Shown here piece by piece: positions 16,457-24,305 of a stretch of 64,000 nucleotides of DNA. The translations under genes were made by a program, and so were the position numbers. The first letter of the stretch is position 1. Each line of letters begins with the position of its first letter. Below the pieces are notes generated by a model. It was given only the letters and a program-made list of their open reading frames with translations. It was not told the origin of the DNA and did no database searches. The stretch comes from Ammonifex thiophilus (GTDB lineage: Bacteria; Bacillota; Desulfotomaculia; Desulfotomaculales; Ammonificaceae): assembly GCF_003368535.1 (NCBI RefSeq), contig NZ_QSLN01000001.1, positions 1 to 64,000 on the forward strand, given 5' to 3'.

Positions 16457-17202
16457 TACCCAACTCCCCCGCTCTTTCCTTTTCTTGAGCGCCAGACCCG
16501 CCAAGCGAAGCGCGGCAGAGAGGTCATGCGCCCCAGCCTCCGCGGCTCGTTTATCAGACGCCACAGCCACTCCAGCCCCATCTTCTGCCACCAGAGTGGT
16601 GCCCGTTTTACGCGCCCGCTCAGAACGTCGAAGCTTCCCCCTACCCCCATGAGGATCGGCACTCCCAGCTCCTCTTTGTGCCGGTCTATCCAGCGCTCCT
16701 GGCGGGGAGAGCCTAGCCCTACAAAGAGAAAGTGGGGAGAAGCTCGGCGCACCCGCTCCAGCACCTCCGGCTCCTCCGCCGGCGTAAAGTAACCGTGTTG
16801 GGTGCCCGCTACCTTGAGGGAGGGGAAGCGCTGGAGAAGCTTTTGCGCCGCTTCTTCCGCCACCCCGGGCCTGCCCCCAAGGAAATATACCCTTAGACCC
16901 TCAGCCGCTGCTCGCCGGCAAAGGGCCACCATCAAATCTATCCCCGCCACCCTCTCGGGCAAGGAAAAGCCCAGCTGGCGCGCCGCCCAGAGTATTCCCA
17001 CACCGTCCGCCGTGACCAGACTGGCCCTCCAGGCGATTTCCAGAAGATCCCTCTCCTTCTGGGCTCGGAAAAGAAACTCAGGGTTGAGGGTTAGGATCTG
17101 GTGGCTTCCCCCCTTCTGCAAAAGCGAGAAGATTTTCCCTACCGCTTCTTCCAGGGTCACCGGATCCACCGGGGCCCCTAAAATGACTACTCTTTCCCCC
17201 AT
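16456..17202 (-). CDS. tagA: WecG/TagA/CpsF-family glycosyltransferase (GT26)
   Basis: 248 residues, typical length. TagA-like enzymes add N-acetylmannosamine from UDP-ManNAc to undecaprenyl-diphosphate-GlcNAc. Conserved motifs are TADGVGILWAAR with the catalytic aspartate, GLRVYFLGGRPGVAE, and the C-terminal LGSPRQERWI. It begins 3 nt after the MFS transporter stop and ends by one-base overlap with csaB. Wall-polymer assembly is the likely role; the UDP-ManNAc donor could come from the wecB product encoded at 40 kb. Confidence 0.9.
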   Translation of the reverse strand: MGERVVILGAPVDPVTLEEAVGKIFSLLQKGGSHQILTLNPEFLFRAQKERDLLEIAWRASLVTADGVGILWAARQLGFSLPERVAGIDLMVALCRRAAAEGLRVYFLGGRPGVAEEAAQKLLQRFPSLKVAGTQHGYFTPAEEPEVLERVRRASPHFLFVGLGSPRQERWIDRHKEELGVPILMGVGGSFDVLSGRVKRAPLWWQKMGLEWLWRLINEPRRLGRMTSLPRFAWRVWRSRKGKSGGVG

Positions 17203-17204
17203 AC

Positions 17205-18782
17205 CTAGTTAGAGGTTCGACGGGAAGCGAACAAAACCTCTTCTCTTTCGAGCCGCTCCTCCTGTCGCTTAAGCTCTTCCTTTACCCGCCGCGGCGTAAG
17301 CCAAGGAATGAAGGGAAAGGCGAGAAAGACCAGCCACAGGGCCACCCAGAAAGCATCCCCCATGGCCAGCACCATGGCCTGCTTTTGGGCGATCCCCGCA
17401 AGCAAGGTCTGCGCCAATCCGTCGCCCCCGCCCATCCCCGCCACCAGGCCTTTGAACTGGGTGTAATAGTGGTAGCCCAGGGGGTTGGTCAGACTCACCT
17501 CTTCCGCCAGGCGTTCCGCGTGAAAGGCCATGCGGTTGGTCAGGACATAGCTCACCAGGGCTATGCCGAAGGAGGCAGCTACCTGGCGAGTAACCGAAGC
17601 TATGGCGGTGGCTTGCCCCGTGCGCGCCGTCGGGATGGTGTTGATACCCGCGGTCATGAGAGGCATCATGGCCAGAGCCAGCCCGGCGTTGCGAATACAG
17701 AGCAAAAGCTGCAGATGGTGGATGGGCATGTCCGCTGTCAGATGGATAAGGGCGTGGGTAACTGCAGCTACTATGCTCATGCCCAAAAGGCCGGGAAAAA
17801 CCGCCCCTACTGTGTCGAAGAGCTTTCCCGCTATCGGCATGAAAAAGGCAGTGGTCAAGGCCGCTGGCATCAGGATAAGGCCCGTCTGCATGGCCGAATA
17901 GCCCTGGATGTTCTGGCAAAAGAGGGGGACCAAGAATATCCCGACAAAAAGGGCGATGGAAGTCAGATTGCTAGCCACCAAGCTGGCCATGAAGGTGGGG
18001 TTCAAGATCAGCCGCACGTCCAGCACCGGGTTGGGTACACTCAGCTCCCAGAGGATGAAAAGCAGGGTGCCGAAGAGGGCGCCGACGATGAGGAAAACAA
18101 TGCTGGGTGAAGTCCAGCCCCAGTCCTGCCCCTTGCTCAGAGCCAAAAGTAGGGCGAAAGCCGAACTTGCCACCAAGAAAAGGCCCGGCCAGTCGAGCTT
18201 CAGATCCTCTTGGACAGGAGTCTCTTCCAGGACCAGCCATCCCCAGAGAACGGTGAAGATGCCGATGGGCAGGTTGATATAGAAGATCCAGTGCCAGGAG
18301 ACATAGTCGACGAGGTAGCCCCCCAAGGTGGGGCCGATGGCCGGAGCCACGGTCATGGTCATCCCCCAGAGTCCGGTGGCTACCCCTATCTTTTCCCGGG
18401 GCCAGATGCGGAAGAGGTAAGCCATGCTCAAGGGGATGACCATGCCGCCGCCCAGAGCCTGGATAGCCCGGGCCACAATGATGGAAGTGGTGTTCCAGGA
18501 AAGGCCGCAGAGCGCCGAAGCCAAAACGAAGGCCAGTACACTGCCCAGGTAGGCCTTCTTGTAGCCGAAGCGGTCTCCCAAGAAGCCGGCAGCGGGTATG
18601 ACCATCCCGCCCACGAGCAGATAGATGGTCATGACCCACTGGATTTGGTCTTCCGTGGCGCTGAAAAGAGCCATGAGGTGGGGCAAAGCCACGTTGACGA
18701 TGCTGGAGTCGAGAACCCCCATAAAGGTTCCGAGCACCAGAACTCCTAGGGAACTCCAGGGCAAGGCCCGCTTCTCTTCCAT
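17205..18782 (-). CDS. DHA2-family (EmrB/QacA-type) MFS drug transporter
   Basis: 525 residues from the chosen ATG at 18782 (the longest frame adds 24 residues inside the upstream gene). Fourteen membrane helices are expected. Motifs: GVLDSSIVNVALP in helix 1, GFLGDRFGYKKAYLGS between helices 2 and 3, and the antiporter motif C region in helix 5 (GMTMTVAPAIGPTLGGYL). It exchanges cationic or lipophilic compounds for protons. It is cotranscribed with two adaptor genes and marR, an EmrRAB-like layout, and is followed directly by tagA. Confidence 0.93.
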   Translation of the reverse strand: MEEKRALPWSSLGVLVLGTFMGVLDSSIVNVALPHLMALFSATEDQIQWVMTIYLLVGGMVIPAAGFLGDRFGYKKAYLGSVLAFVLASALCGLSWNTTSIIVARAIQALGGGMVIPLSMAYLFRIWPREKIGVATGLWGMTMTVAPAIGPTLGGYLVDYVSWHWIFYINLPIGIFTVLWGWLVLEETPVQEDLKLDWPGLFLVASSAFALLLALSKGQDWGWTSPSIVFLIVGALFGTLLFILWELSVPNPVLDVRLILNPTFMASLVASNLTSIALFVGIFLVPLFCQNIQGYSAMQTGLILMPAALTTAFFMPIAGKLFDTVGAVFPGLLGMSIVAAVTHALIHLTADMPIHHLQLLLCIRNAGLALAMMPLMTAGINTIPTARTGQATAIASVTRQVAASFGIALVSYVLTNRMAFHAERLAEEVSLTNPLGYHYYTQFKGLVAGMGGGDGLAQTLLAGIAQKQAMVLAMGDAFWVALWLVFLAFPFIPWLTPRRVKEELKRQEERLEREEVLFASRRTSN

Positions 18783-18789
18783 GCCCGAT

Positions 18790-19452
18790 CTACTCCCGTG
18801 CAAAGATCTTAACCTCGGCACTCTCGCCCAGGCGCAAGTCGGCCCCTTTCGCATCCAGCAGGTAGATCTTCACCGGAACCCGCTGAGAAACTTTAACGAA
18901 GCTGCCGCTGGTGCTGCGGGTAGGAATCAGGGAAAAGGTGGAAGCCACCGCGGTGTTGATTTCCGCTATCCTTCCTTCAAAAACCCGGCCGGGAAGGGCA
19001 TCTATGCGAACCACCACCCGCTGGCCCGGGTGAACCCGCCAGATCTTGCTTTCATCCACGTTGGCCGTGATGTAGAACTGCCGCGGGTCTCCCACCAGGA
19101 CGACCGGCTGTCCTGCTCCTACCACTTCCCCCGGGCGGGCGCTCACTTTCAACACTATCCCTTTCACCGGGGAACGCACGATGGCCAGGTCGGGGTCGGC
19201 CCCAGGAGGCAGGGAACGGTTGTCCAAGCGCAAAATTTCCTGTCCCGGCTCCACCTGGTCTCCCTCTTTCACCGGAATGGAGGCTATCTTACCCGCCACG
19301 GAAGGGCCCAGCCGCCACATGGGGCCATCCACGTAGGCGTCCTCGGTGGTCACGTAGTGGGCATTTTGGTACCAGTAATAAAAGCCTATTCCTCCTATGG
19401 TCAGCAAAAAGAAAAGCAGTACCGCTACAAAGGCCGCTTTAGGCTTAGGCAT
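18790..19452 (-). CDS. EmrA/HlyD-type membrane fusion protein, short form
   Basis: 220 residues with an N-terminal membrane helix (about 8-28) and an external lipoyl plus beta-barrel region. The two half-lipoyl motifs (VAGKIASIPVKEGDQVEPGQ and SPVKGIVLKVSARPGEVVGA) are separated by only about 25 residues. The long alpha-helical hairpin of EmrA is therefore missing. It lies 8 nt upstream of the MFS pump gene and presumably partners it. Without a hairpin it could not reach a TolC-type channel. Confidence 0.88.
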   Translation of the reverse strand: MPKPKAAFVAVLLFFLLTIGGIGFYYWYQNAHYVTTEDAYVDGPMWRLGPSVAGKIASIPVKEGDQVEPGQEILRLDNRSLPPGADPDLAIVRSPVKGIVLKVSARPGEVVGAGQPVVLVGDPRQFYITANVDESKIWRVHPGQRVVVRIDALPGRVFEGRIAEINTAVASTFSLIPTRSTSGSFVKVSQRVPVKIYLLDAKGADLRLGESAEVKIFARE

Positions 19453-19473
19453 CTGCCGCTATGCCCCCTTCCG

Positions 19474-20772
19474 CTACCGGCTTACCTGCCACTTACCAGC
19501 AATTTCCACTTTACCGCCCTTGTCGCCTAGTCGGTCTTGGCCCGTAACCACCACCCAATCTCCCGCTTTTATCCCTTCGCGCACCACCACCCACCGGCCG
19601 TCGGAAGGACCCAGCAATACCCTCTGAGGCTGGGCTTCTTTACCCTTCAGTGTGAAAACCACCGGCTCTCCCTGGCGCCAGGTGACTGCCTCGCGGGGGA
19701 CGAGCACCCCTTTCTCGCCACCCAGGAGGACCACCGCTGCCATGCCGGGTTTGAGCTTCAGGTCGGGGTTGGAAAGCTCGACCTGTACCGTGTACCCTTT
19801 GGTCCGGGGGTCACTGGCCGGGCTTACGTGCTTGACTTTACCTTCCAGAACCCGCTCCTCCAGCGCCGGAAAGCGCACCGCCAGCTTCTCCCCCACCTTC
19901 ACCTGGTTTATCTTGTCCTCAGGCACCATTACCTCGACCAGAATGGGGTCGAGTTGGGCTACGGTCAGGACGGGCATGGGCATCTGGGGACCCACCAGTT
20001 CCCCTACCTCGGCGTTGCGGGCAACCACGTAACCGTCGATGGGGCTTACCACCACCGCCTGAGCCAAGTTAGCCTCGGCCGCCGCCAGCGCTGCCTGCGC
20101 CGCTTCCTCGGCCGCTTGGGCTTGCCTTATTTGGGCCGGCACTATTCTGTCCCGGTTATCCGCCGCCTGCTTGTAAAGCGCTTCTGCTCGGACCAGACCG
20201 CTCTGGGCCTGCTCCAGCGCCGCTTTGGCGTTGATGTAAGGAGTTTCAAAATCCTTCTCGAAGGTGGCTTTGGCGATGGCCCCTTGAGCCAGCAGGAACT
20301 GGCCGCGCTTGTAGTTCTCCTCGGCCAAGCGGAAGCTTTCCTGAGCCTGCTGCAAAGCCGCCCGGGCCTGGTCAAGCCCCGCCTTGGCCTGCTCCGCCTG
20401 CAGCTCCGCCTGGGCCAAGCTCGCCTCAGCCATCGCTTTCGCCGCCTGGGCTTGCTTTACCCCCGCTCGCGCCTGGGCTACCGCCGCCTCGATTTCGGGC
20501 ACGCTCAAGGTGAAGGCCACCTGACCCGCCTTGACCCGATCTCCTAGGTTGAAGTTGATTTCCCTTATCCGCCCGGGGATCTTGGGAAGCAGGTTGACCT
20601 CCTGCACCGCCTTTACCTTGCCCAGAAGCTCGTCCACCTGCCCCACCCTTCCCTCCGTTGCCTGGGCTATCAGCACCTGGGGCACTTCCCCGCCCTTGGC
20701 CGGGGAAGTCCGGCAGCCAGCCACCGGGAAGACCAAGGCCAGGATGGCAAGCCAAGCCGCCAAACGCCGCAT
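19474..20772 (-). CDS. RND/ABC-type efflux adaptor lipoprotein (periplasmic adaptor family)
   Basis: 432 residues. A lipoprotein signal ends in LVFPVAGC (Cys20). The first half-lipoyl motif lies near residue 60, then a very long alanine/glutamine-rich helical hairpin from about 90 to 225. The second lipoyl half (SPIDGYVVARNAEVGELVGP), a beta-barrel and a membrane-proximal domain follow. Such adaptors join inner-membrane pumps to TolC-like channels in diderms. It lies between marR and the short adaptor gene, so one operon makes two adaptors of different type for one MFS pump. Confidence 0.9.
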   Translation of the reverse strand: MRRLAAWLAILALVFPVAGCRTSPAKGGEVPQVLIAQATEGRVGQVDELLGKVKAVQEVNLLPKIPGRIREINFNLGDRVKAGQVAFTLSVPEIEAAVAQARAGVKQAQAAKAMAEASLAQAELQAEQAKAGLDQARAALQQAQESFRLAEENYKRGQFLLAQGAIAKATFEKDFETPYINAKAALEQAQSGLVRAEALYKQAADNRDRIVPAQIRQAQAAEEAAQAALAAAEANLAQAVVVSPIDGYVVARNAEVGELVGPQMPMPVLTVAQLDPILVEVMVPEDKINQVKVGEKLAVRFPALEERVLEGKVKHVSPASDPRTKGYTVQVELSNPDLKLKPGMAAVVLLGGEKGVLVPREAVTWRQGEPVVFTLKGKEAQPQRVLLGPSDGRWVVVREGIKAGDWVVVTGQDRLGDKGGKVEIAGKWQVSR

Positions 20773-21231
20773 TCACCTCTCCCCTCCTTGCTCCGCCATA
20801 CGAAGCACTTTAGTTATCAGACGGTCAAAAAGATCCTTCTCTTCGGCCGAGAGAACGCCGAAGTAAGATTGCCAGACCTCCTGCCTCATAGCCCGAGCCT
20901 TGGCCAAAACTTCCCGTCCCGCCGGAGTGAGTTCCAGCCACACCACTCGCCGGTCGGGGCCCGAGCGCGTGCGCTGCACCCAGCCGGCCCGGCTGAGCTT
21001 CCCGGCCAGCGCCGTGATGGCCGCTAGGGTTACCCCCAGTTCCGCCGCCATCTCCGATACACTAGCCCTCCCCTTTTCTGCTAGCACCTGCAAGAAAAAG
21101 TACGGCCCCCCGGCCACCACCGCCAGCAAGGGCAGACCTCGCCGGGTCTCGCTTCCTAAGGCGGCAGCGCTGGCCAGCCGGCGGATCATGAGCCGCATGA
21201 GTTTCTCCATTTTGCGTTGCAGCTCTTCCAT
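20773..21231 (-). CDS. MarR-family transcriptional regulator
   Basis: 152 residues, winged helix-turn-helix: recognition region VSEMAAELGVTLAAITALAGKL, followed by the wing with SGPDRRVVWLELTPAG (the conserved DxR motif). It is the first gene of the efflux operon and overlaps or abuts the adaptor gene. Like EmrR/MprA it probably represses the operon and is released by the pumped compound; a candidate operator lies 22-42 nt upstream. Confidence 0.92.
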   Translation of the reverse strand: MEELQRKMEKLMRLMIRRLASAAALGSETRRGLPLLAVVAGGPYFFLQVLAEKGRASVSEMAAELGVTLAAITALAGKLSRAGWVQRTRSGPDRRVVWLELTPAGREVLAKARAMRQEVWQSYFGVLSAEEKDLFDRLITKVLRMAEQGGER

Positions 21232-21252
21232 CCCCCACCCCCCTTTACCGCG

Positions 21253-21273
21253 ATACTTTAACTGTTTAACTAT
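21253..21273. promoter_or_regulatory. Candidate MarR operator upstream of the efflux operon
   Basis: Imperfect inverted repeat ATACTTTAA-CTG-TTTAACTAT (7 of 9 arm positions pair), A+T-rich in a G+C-rich region, of the size MarR dimers bind. It lies in the marR leader. Confidence 0.45.
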
Positions 21274-21278
21274 TCGCT

Positions 21279-21330
21279 TAAAAAATAATAGCTCCTCCTC
21301 GCCCGCAGGTCAACGGGAAAAGAGGAGCTA
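21279..21330 (-). terminator. Terminator of ctaB
   Basis: In minus-strand RNA a 9-bp stem (TAGCTCCTC with GAGGAGCTA, 21330-21322 and 21297-21289) is followed by TTATTTTTTAA. It lies 14 nt after the ctaB stop. Confidence 0.75.
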
Positions 21331-21343
21331 AACCTTAAATCTT

Positions 21344-22243
21344 TTAGCGACACAGGGTATCGAGCATCATGGCCAGAAAGATGAAAAAGAGGTAAGGACT
21401 GGAGAACTTAAAGAGGAGCCAGGCACTGCGGGGGCTGGGACGCAGAACCACGTACACGCTCAAGCCCAAGGCGGCCCCACCGGTCAAGAGAGCGGTTATC
21501 CAGTAAATGTAGCCCCAATCTCCCAGGTAGCCGATATAAAGGGAGAGGGCCACCATCAGCACCACGGTGAGCAGAAGGCAGTGCAGAGCTTTGCCCAGCG
21601 TGGTGATCACCGGCAGCATGGGCACCCGCACGCGGGCGTAGTCCTCGCGGTAGAAGATGGCCAAGCTCCAGATGTGGTTAGGTATCCAAAGCACTACTAG
21701 AGCCGCCATGAGTAGGGGCAACAAGTCGAGCCTGCCGCTTACGGCCGTCCAGCCGAAAAGCGCCGGCAGCCCTCCGGCCAAGCCCCCCAAGATGATATTC
21801 CAGGCCGAGCGCCGCTTAAGCCATAAGCTGTAAACCCCGACGTACCCTAACATGCCACCGCCCAGGCAGAGGGCAGCAACCGGATTTAGCTGCCATCCCA
21901 AAAACAAGCTTGCAAAGAAAAGCAACAGACCCCAATAAAGAGCTTTTTCTGGAGGATAAATCCTCCCCGAAGGAATAGGGCGATGGCAGGTGCGGATCAT
22001 AGCCGCGTCCAGATCCCGATCCACGTAACAGCTCACCGCATTGGCCCCCGCACAGGCCAGGGTGACTGCCCACAGAGCCAAAATGCCCTGCCCCCAAGAG
22101 AAAGGATAGTTTTGTGCTGCCAGTAGCATGGGAGGCAACGAAGTGAAGACCAGCAAGAAAACCGAGCGGGGCTTGGTGACCTCCACATAAGCCTTAAACC
22201 TGTCCCACCGACTCCATTCTCCAGCCCGCGCTTCCGCCGACAC
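21344..22243 (-). CDS. ctaB: CtaB-like protoheme IX farnesyltransferase (UbiA superfamily)
   Basis: 299 residues with about eight membrane helices. CtaB converts heme b to heme o by adding a farnesyl group. The first aspartate motif reads YVDRDLDAAMIRTCHRPIP, characteristic of CtaB among UbiA enzymes, and the second loop carries FYREDYARVRVPMLP. Start GTG at 22243 follows GGAGGGGGAG. It is monocistronic here, with its own terminator. No heme-copper oxidase, ctaA or heme biosynthesis gene lies in the window. Another prenyl acceptor cannot be excluded. Confidence 0.88.
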   Translation of the reverse strand: MSAEARAGEWSRWDRFKAYVEVTKPRSVFLLVFTSLPPMLLAAQNYPFSWGQGILALWAVTLACAGANAVSCYVDRDLDAAMIRTCHRPIPSGRIYPPEKALYWGLLLFFASLFLGWQLNPVAALCLGGGMLGYVGVYSLWLKRRSAWNIILGGLAGGLPALFGWTAVSGRLDLLPLLMAALVVLWIPNHIWSLAIFYREDYARVRVPMLPVITTLGKALHCLLLTVVLMVALSLYIGYLGDWGYIYWITALLTGGAALGLSVYVVLRPSPRSAWLLFKFSSPYLFFIFLAMMLDTLCR

Positions 22244-22321
22244 AAGCTCCCCCTCCTTCTTACTTCTCTAGAGTTTATAAAGATTCGCCCCAGGCCGGTC
22301 TTTTTCCTCCTCCCTTACCTC

Positions 22322-22351
22322 TTGACAGCAGCAAGAAGATCCTGGTATCCT
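22322..22351 (+). promoter_or_regulatory. Sigma-A promoter for the cysteine-rich protein gene
   Basis: Perfect TTGACA, 18 nt, TATCCT, 43 nt upstream of the start. Confidence 0.55.
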
Positions 22352-22394
22352 GTATACGAGATAGTTCTTCTTTTCACTTTTGCGGGGTGATAGT

Positions 22395-22790
22395 ATGACC
22401 AAGCCCGTGTGTCAACTTTGCGGTTCGCCTGAAGGGGAGAGGGTAGTGGGCAAAAGGGGGCAGGTGGTGCTCTGCCGACGGTGCGTCAGCACCCTGGCTC
22501 GCCGGGTTTTTAAGGTGAGCAGAGCGGAAAGCTGCCCCGACTACGAGCCTACAACCGAGGTCAAAGAAAGCCTGATTTATCACGAGCCTCCCCGTGTTTG
22601 CGGCAACTGCGTTCACTACGACCCTCACACCGCCAGCTGCGTTCTCAATCCCAGCCGCATAGAAATGATCTGCACCAAGTGCGGCGCCTTTGTGCTGGAG
22701 ACCCCCGGACGCTTTTGCCCCTACTGTGGAAGTGAGCTGGCACCCCTTTCCGCCACCTACGAGTGGACTATCGAGCTGGCGAAGCTCTAA
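22395..22790 (+). CDS. Cysteine-rich zinc-ribbon protein of unknown function
   Basis: 131 residues with fourteen or so cysteines, including the pairs CQLC, CRRC, CGNC, CTKC and CPYC. It looks like two or three treble-clef or zinc-ribbon knuckles in tandem, the last resembling a rubredoxin-like knuckle. No enzyme motif is visible. ATG at 22395 is chosen because GGGGTGAT precedes it at the right distance. Its last 23 nt overlap the convergent GT39 gene. Cysteine pairs could bind zinc or iron. Confidence 0.7.
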   Translation: MTKPVCQLCGSPEGERVVGKRGQVVLCRRCVSTLARRVFKVSRAESCPDYEPTTEVKESLIYHEPPRVCGNCVHYDPHTASCVLNPSRIEMICTKCGAFVLETPGRFCPYCGSELAPLSATYEWTIELAKL

Positions 22791-23970
22791 GAGAGGGCCA
22801 CCAGGCAGCAGCACAAGCAGCCAGCACCGGCAAAAGGGGAAGGGCATAGCGGCAATAAGCGCAGGTGATTAAGTGCACCAGGGTGAAGGCGGCGAGCAGG
22901 GCCAAAATCTTGCCGCCGCCTTCCGCTCTCCGGACAAGCAGGAGGAGAAGCCCCGTTCCCCCCGCCAAGAGAAGAGCCCGATGAAACCACCAGGTGAAGG
23001 TTTGGGGTAGCTTATCCTCCCCGCCCCAGAGAAAGACCTTGCCCCACAGGAGCTTAAATTTTCCCCAGGTATACCAGTAAAGGTAGCGCTTGGGCTGGCG
23101 GCTAAAGCCCTCCCTCAGGCGCTTCAAGGCGTAAGCCTGCTGCAAAGCGCTAGTCTCGTCCGGCGTGCGCCCCACCGGCCAGTAAGGGTTCCAGCCGTGC
23201 TCTATCCCCTCCAGCTCCACGTAGGTCCCCAAAAGCAAGGGATTTCCTCCCCCGGTGGAGAGAAAAATGAGGCGGTGAAAGGTGAGGTAGTTGCGCACCC
23301 ACCAGGGAGAAAGAACCAAACAAAAGCCCAAAAGGCACAGCAAAAGGGCCTTAAAAAGTTGCTTTCTCCGCCAGATCTCCCAAGCCAAGCCTCCCAATGC
23401 CAGGCCGACCAGCACCACCCCCGTAGGACGCACTAAAGTGGCTAAGCCCCCGATAAGCCCCAGCAAAAACCACCGAAAAGAGTTCTCCCGCGCTTCAAGC
23501 CACTGATCCAGGAAGAGTAGGAGCAGGAAGGTAAATAAAGTCTCGGTGAGAAGGAGCCCGCTGAGGAGAATAAAGGGAGGGTACAGGGCAGCCAAGGCGG
23601 CTGCCAGCTCTCCCTTTCCCCACCTGCTCCCCAGGCGGTAAACGAAAAAAACGCTGGCTACCGACAAAAGAACCTGAGCGTAGCGGGCCAGGGCCAAGGC
23701 GCGACTCTCCGGGGCCAGCTTAAGAAAAAAAGCCAGGAAGAGGGGGTAACCGGGGGTGATGTAGGCCGAGGGCCGGATCTCTTCGGGCGACAGGGTCAGC
23801 GCTGGCCGAACATAAGTGAAGACACCCTTTTCTAACCACAGCTTGGCCGAGTTGATGTAACCCACATCATCACTGTTAAGGGTGAGGGTGCTTCCCCAAT
23901 GATGAACAAAGACCAGCCGCACCATTAAGGCCAGGGAAAGGATAAGAAGGATCTCGGCCTTTCCCCTCAT
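22768..23970 (-). CDS. GT39/ArnT-like membrane glycosyltransferase
   Basis: 400 residues with about ten membrane helices. The first external loop holds an acidic pair (LNSDDVGYINSAKLW), the catalytic position in GT39/ArnT/PMT-type enzymes that use polyprenyl-phosphate sugars. ATG at 23970 overlaps the upstream stop (ATGA), which settles the start; a 69-residue longer frame is rejected. It is the last gene of a five-gene coupled operon whose first gene makes a polyprenyl-phosphate sugar. The likely job is to attach that sugar to an external protein or glycan. Confidence 0.85.
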   Translation of the reverse strand: MRGKAEILLILSLALMVRLVFVHHWGSTLTLNSDDVGYINSAKLWLEKGVFTYVRPALTLSPEEIRPSAYITPGYPLFLAFFLKLAPESRALALARYAQVLLSVASVFFVYRLGSRWGKGELAAALAALYPPFILLSGLLLTETLFTFLLLLFLDQWLEARENSFRWFLLGLIGGLATLVRPTGVVLVGLALGGLAWEIWRRKQLFKALLLCLLGFCLVLSPWWVRNYLTFHRLIFLSTGGGNPLLLGTYVELEGIEHGWNPYWPVGRTPDETSALQQAYALKRLREGFSRQPKRYLYWYTWGKFKLLWGKVFLWGGEDKLPQTFTWWFHRALLLAGGTGLLLLLVRRAEGGGKILALLAAFTLVHLITCAYCRYALPLLPVLAACAAAWWPSLRASPAR

Positions 23971-24305
23971 CGCGCCACCAGGCAGATCCCGCCCACGATG
24001 AAAGCTACCCCTAGCCATCTCTCCCAGGAGAAGGATTCGTGGAAGAAAAGGCAACCGGCCAGCACGCCCAGCACGTAAGCCACGCTCTGGACGGGAAGAG
24101 CGCGCGAAAGCGGCACCTTGGCCAGCACCCGAAACCAAATCAAGGTAGCCAAAGCAAAAGCTAGGAACCCGACCCACACCCTGACATCCAAGAAAAGCTT
24201 AACCCAATTGAGCCCGCTTCTTTGCACCCCGACTTTCCAAAAGATCTGCCCGGCCACCAAGAGACAAGCGTTGAGCAGAATTAGTAGCAAATCTTTAAAG
24301 GTCAA
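23967..24305 (-). CDS. EamA/SMR-type small membrane protein (ArnE/ArnF-like)
   Basis: 112 residues, four membrane helices with a conserved glutamate near the C-terminus (FFHESFSWERWLGV). Small proteins of this kind flip undecaprenyl-phosphate-linked sugars in the Arn pathway or export small molecules. Start TTG at 24305 sits behind GGGAGGGGAG inside the end of the upstream gene. Between a GT2 polyprenyl-sugar synthase gene and a GT39 transferase gene, a flippase role is the natural reading. Confidence 0.8.
   Translation of the reverse strand: MTFKDLLLILLNACLLVAGQIFWKVGVQRSGLNWVKLFLDVRVWVGFLAFALATLIWFRVLAKVPLSRALPVQSVAYVLGVLAGCLFFHESFSWERWLGVAFIVGGICLVAR

Noticed and set aside
16457-16591. 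45-residue N-terminal extension of csaB
   Set aside because: It lies inside tagA in another frame; homologues and the TAGTG overlap set the start at 16456.
23971-24177. 69-residue N-terminal extension of the GT39 protein
   Set aside because: It overlaps the EamA-like gene; ATGA coupling at 23970 fixes the start.
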